Below, one piece after another: positions 6,948 to 7,199 of a stretch of DNA of 7,199 bases (position 1 is the first letter of the stretch; each line of letters opens with the position of its first letter). Location: the NCBI GenBank assembly GCA_903854075.1, contig CAINVI010000292.1, forward strand, positions 1 to 7,199, in the 5' to 3' direction. Below the pieces are notes generated by a model. That model searched no databases. It was not told where the DNA came from and worked only from the letters and a program-made list of their open reading frames with translations. The position numbers were made by a program, and so were the translations under genes. The DNA is from Candidatus Pollutiaquabacter sp. Its GTDB lineage: Bacteria; Bacteroidota; Bacteroidia; AKYH767-A; 2013-40CM-41-45.

Positions 6948-7199
6948 TTACTTGACTTTACCTACGTAAGCACGGTCGCGGGTATCAATTTTTATAACTT
7001 CACCCTGGTTCACAAACAAGGGAACCATTATGGTGGCACCGGTTTCGACTTTGGCTGGTTTTAATGTGTTGGTAGCAGTATCTCCGCGAACACCCGGTTC
7101 TGTATAGGTGATTTCCAATTCTACGAAGGTCGGCGCTTCTGCAGTGATGGCCATGTCACTTTCGAAGGCGATTTTTACGGTCATTCCTTCTTTCAATAA
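6948..7199 (-). CDS. efp: Elongation factor P, C-terminal part (5' end outside window)
   Basis: EF-P binds the ribosome between the P and E sites and rescues stalling at consecutive prolines. Only the last 83 residues are visible, and the frame stays open to the window edge. The usual length is about 185-190 residues, so roughly 105 residues are missing, including domain I with the modifiable residue at its tip. Visible parts are the end of domain II (KEGMTVKIAF, TFVELEITYTEPGVRGDTA) and domain III with the family signature KPAKVETGATIMVPLFVNQGE, ending IKIDTRDRAYVGKVK. These match bacterial EF-P rather than the YeiP-like paralogue as far as I can judge. The stop TAA is at 6950-6948 and a strong intrinsic terminator follows. 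Its promoter is outside the window. Confidence 0.95.
   Translation of the reverse strand, partial: LLKEGMTVKIAFESDMAITAEAPTFVELEITYTEPGVRGDTATNTLKPAKVETGATIMVPLFVNQGEVIKIDTRDRAYVGKVK

Overview
The window looks like a chromosomal piece of a Bacteroidota genome. The main evidence is two secreted proteins that end in the two known kinds of type IX secretion system (T9SS) C-terminal sorting domain: the CHU_C / gliding-motility-associated type B domain and the Por-type type A domain. Both systems are essentially confined to that phylum. The HutH and the TonB-like C-terminal domain also read like Bacteroidota versions. No recognisable Shine-Dalgarno sequences precede the starts, which fits the phylum. 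I cannot place the organism more finely.

Layout, left to right. (1) Positions 2-1093, + strand: the C-terminal three quarters of histidine ammonia-lyase (hutH), cut by the window edge just upstream of its Ala-Ser-Gly cofactor triad. (2) Positions 1133-4582, + strand, 39 bases further on: a 1149-residue secreted multidomain surface protein. It has a signal peptide, a 'YPGVDL' N-terminal region, a cysteine-rich block, six two-cysteine Ig-like modules, a PKD domain and a type B T9SS domain. (3) Positions 4583-6367, - strand, with its stop codon directly abutting that of gene 2: a 594-residue secreted right-handed beta-helix (pectate-lyase-like) protein with a type A T9SS domain. (4) Positions 6364-6801, - strand, overlapping gene 3 by four bases (ATGA): a small protein that is essentially a TonB C-terminal domain without a membrane anchor, with a proline-rich tail. 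(5) Positions 6948-7199, - strand: the C-terminal part of elongation factor P (efp), cut by the right window edge and closed by a clear intrinsic terminator at 6896-6928.

Genes 4 and 3 form a translationally coupled pair, separated from efp by the terminator. hutH and efp are housekeeping genes flanking two cell-surface or exported proteins. There are no tRNA or rRNA genes, CRISPR arrays, insertion sequences or phage genes. I see no convincing new multi-gene system. The points most worth a second look are the anchorless TonB-domain protein coupled to an exported beta-helix protein, its hexaproline run next to efp, the zero-gap convergent junction with an inverted repeat over both stop codons, and the modular build of the 1149-residue protein.
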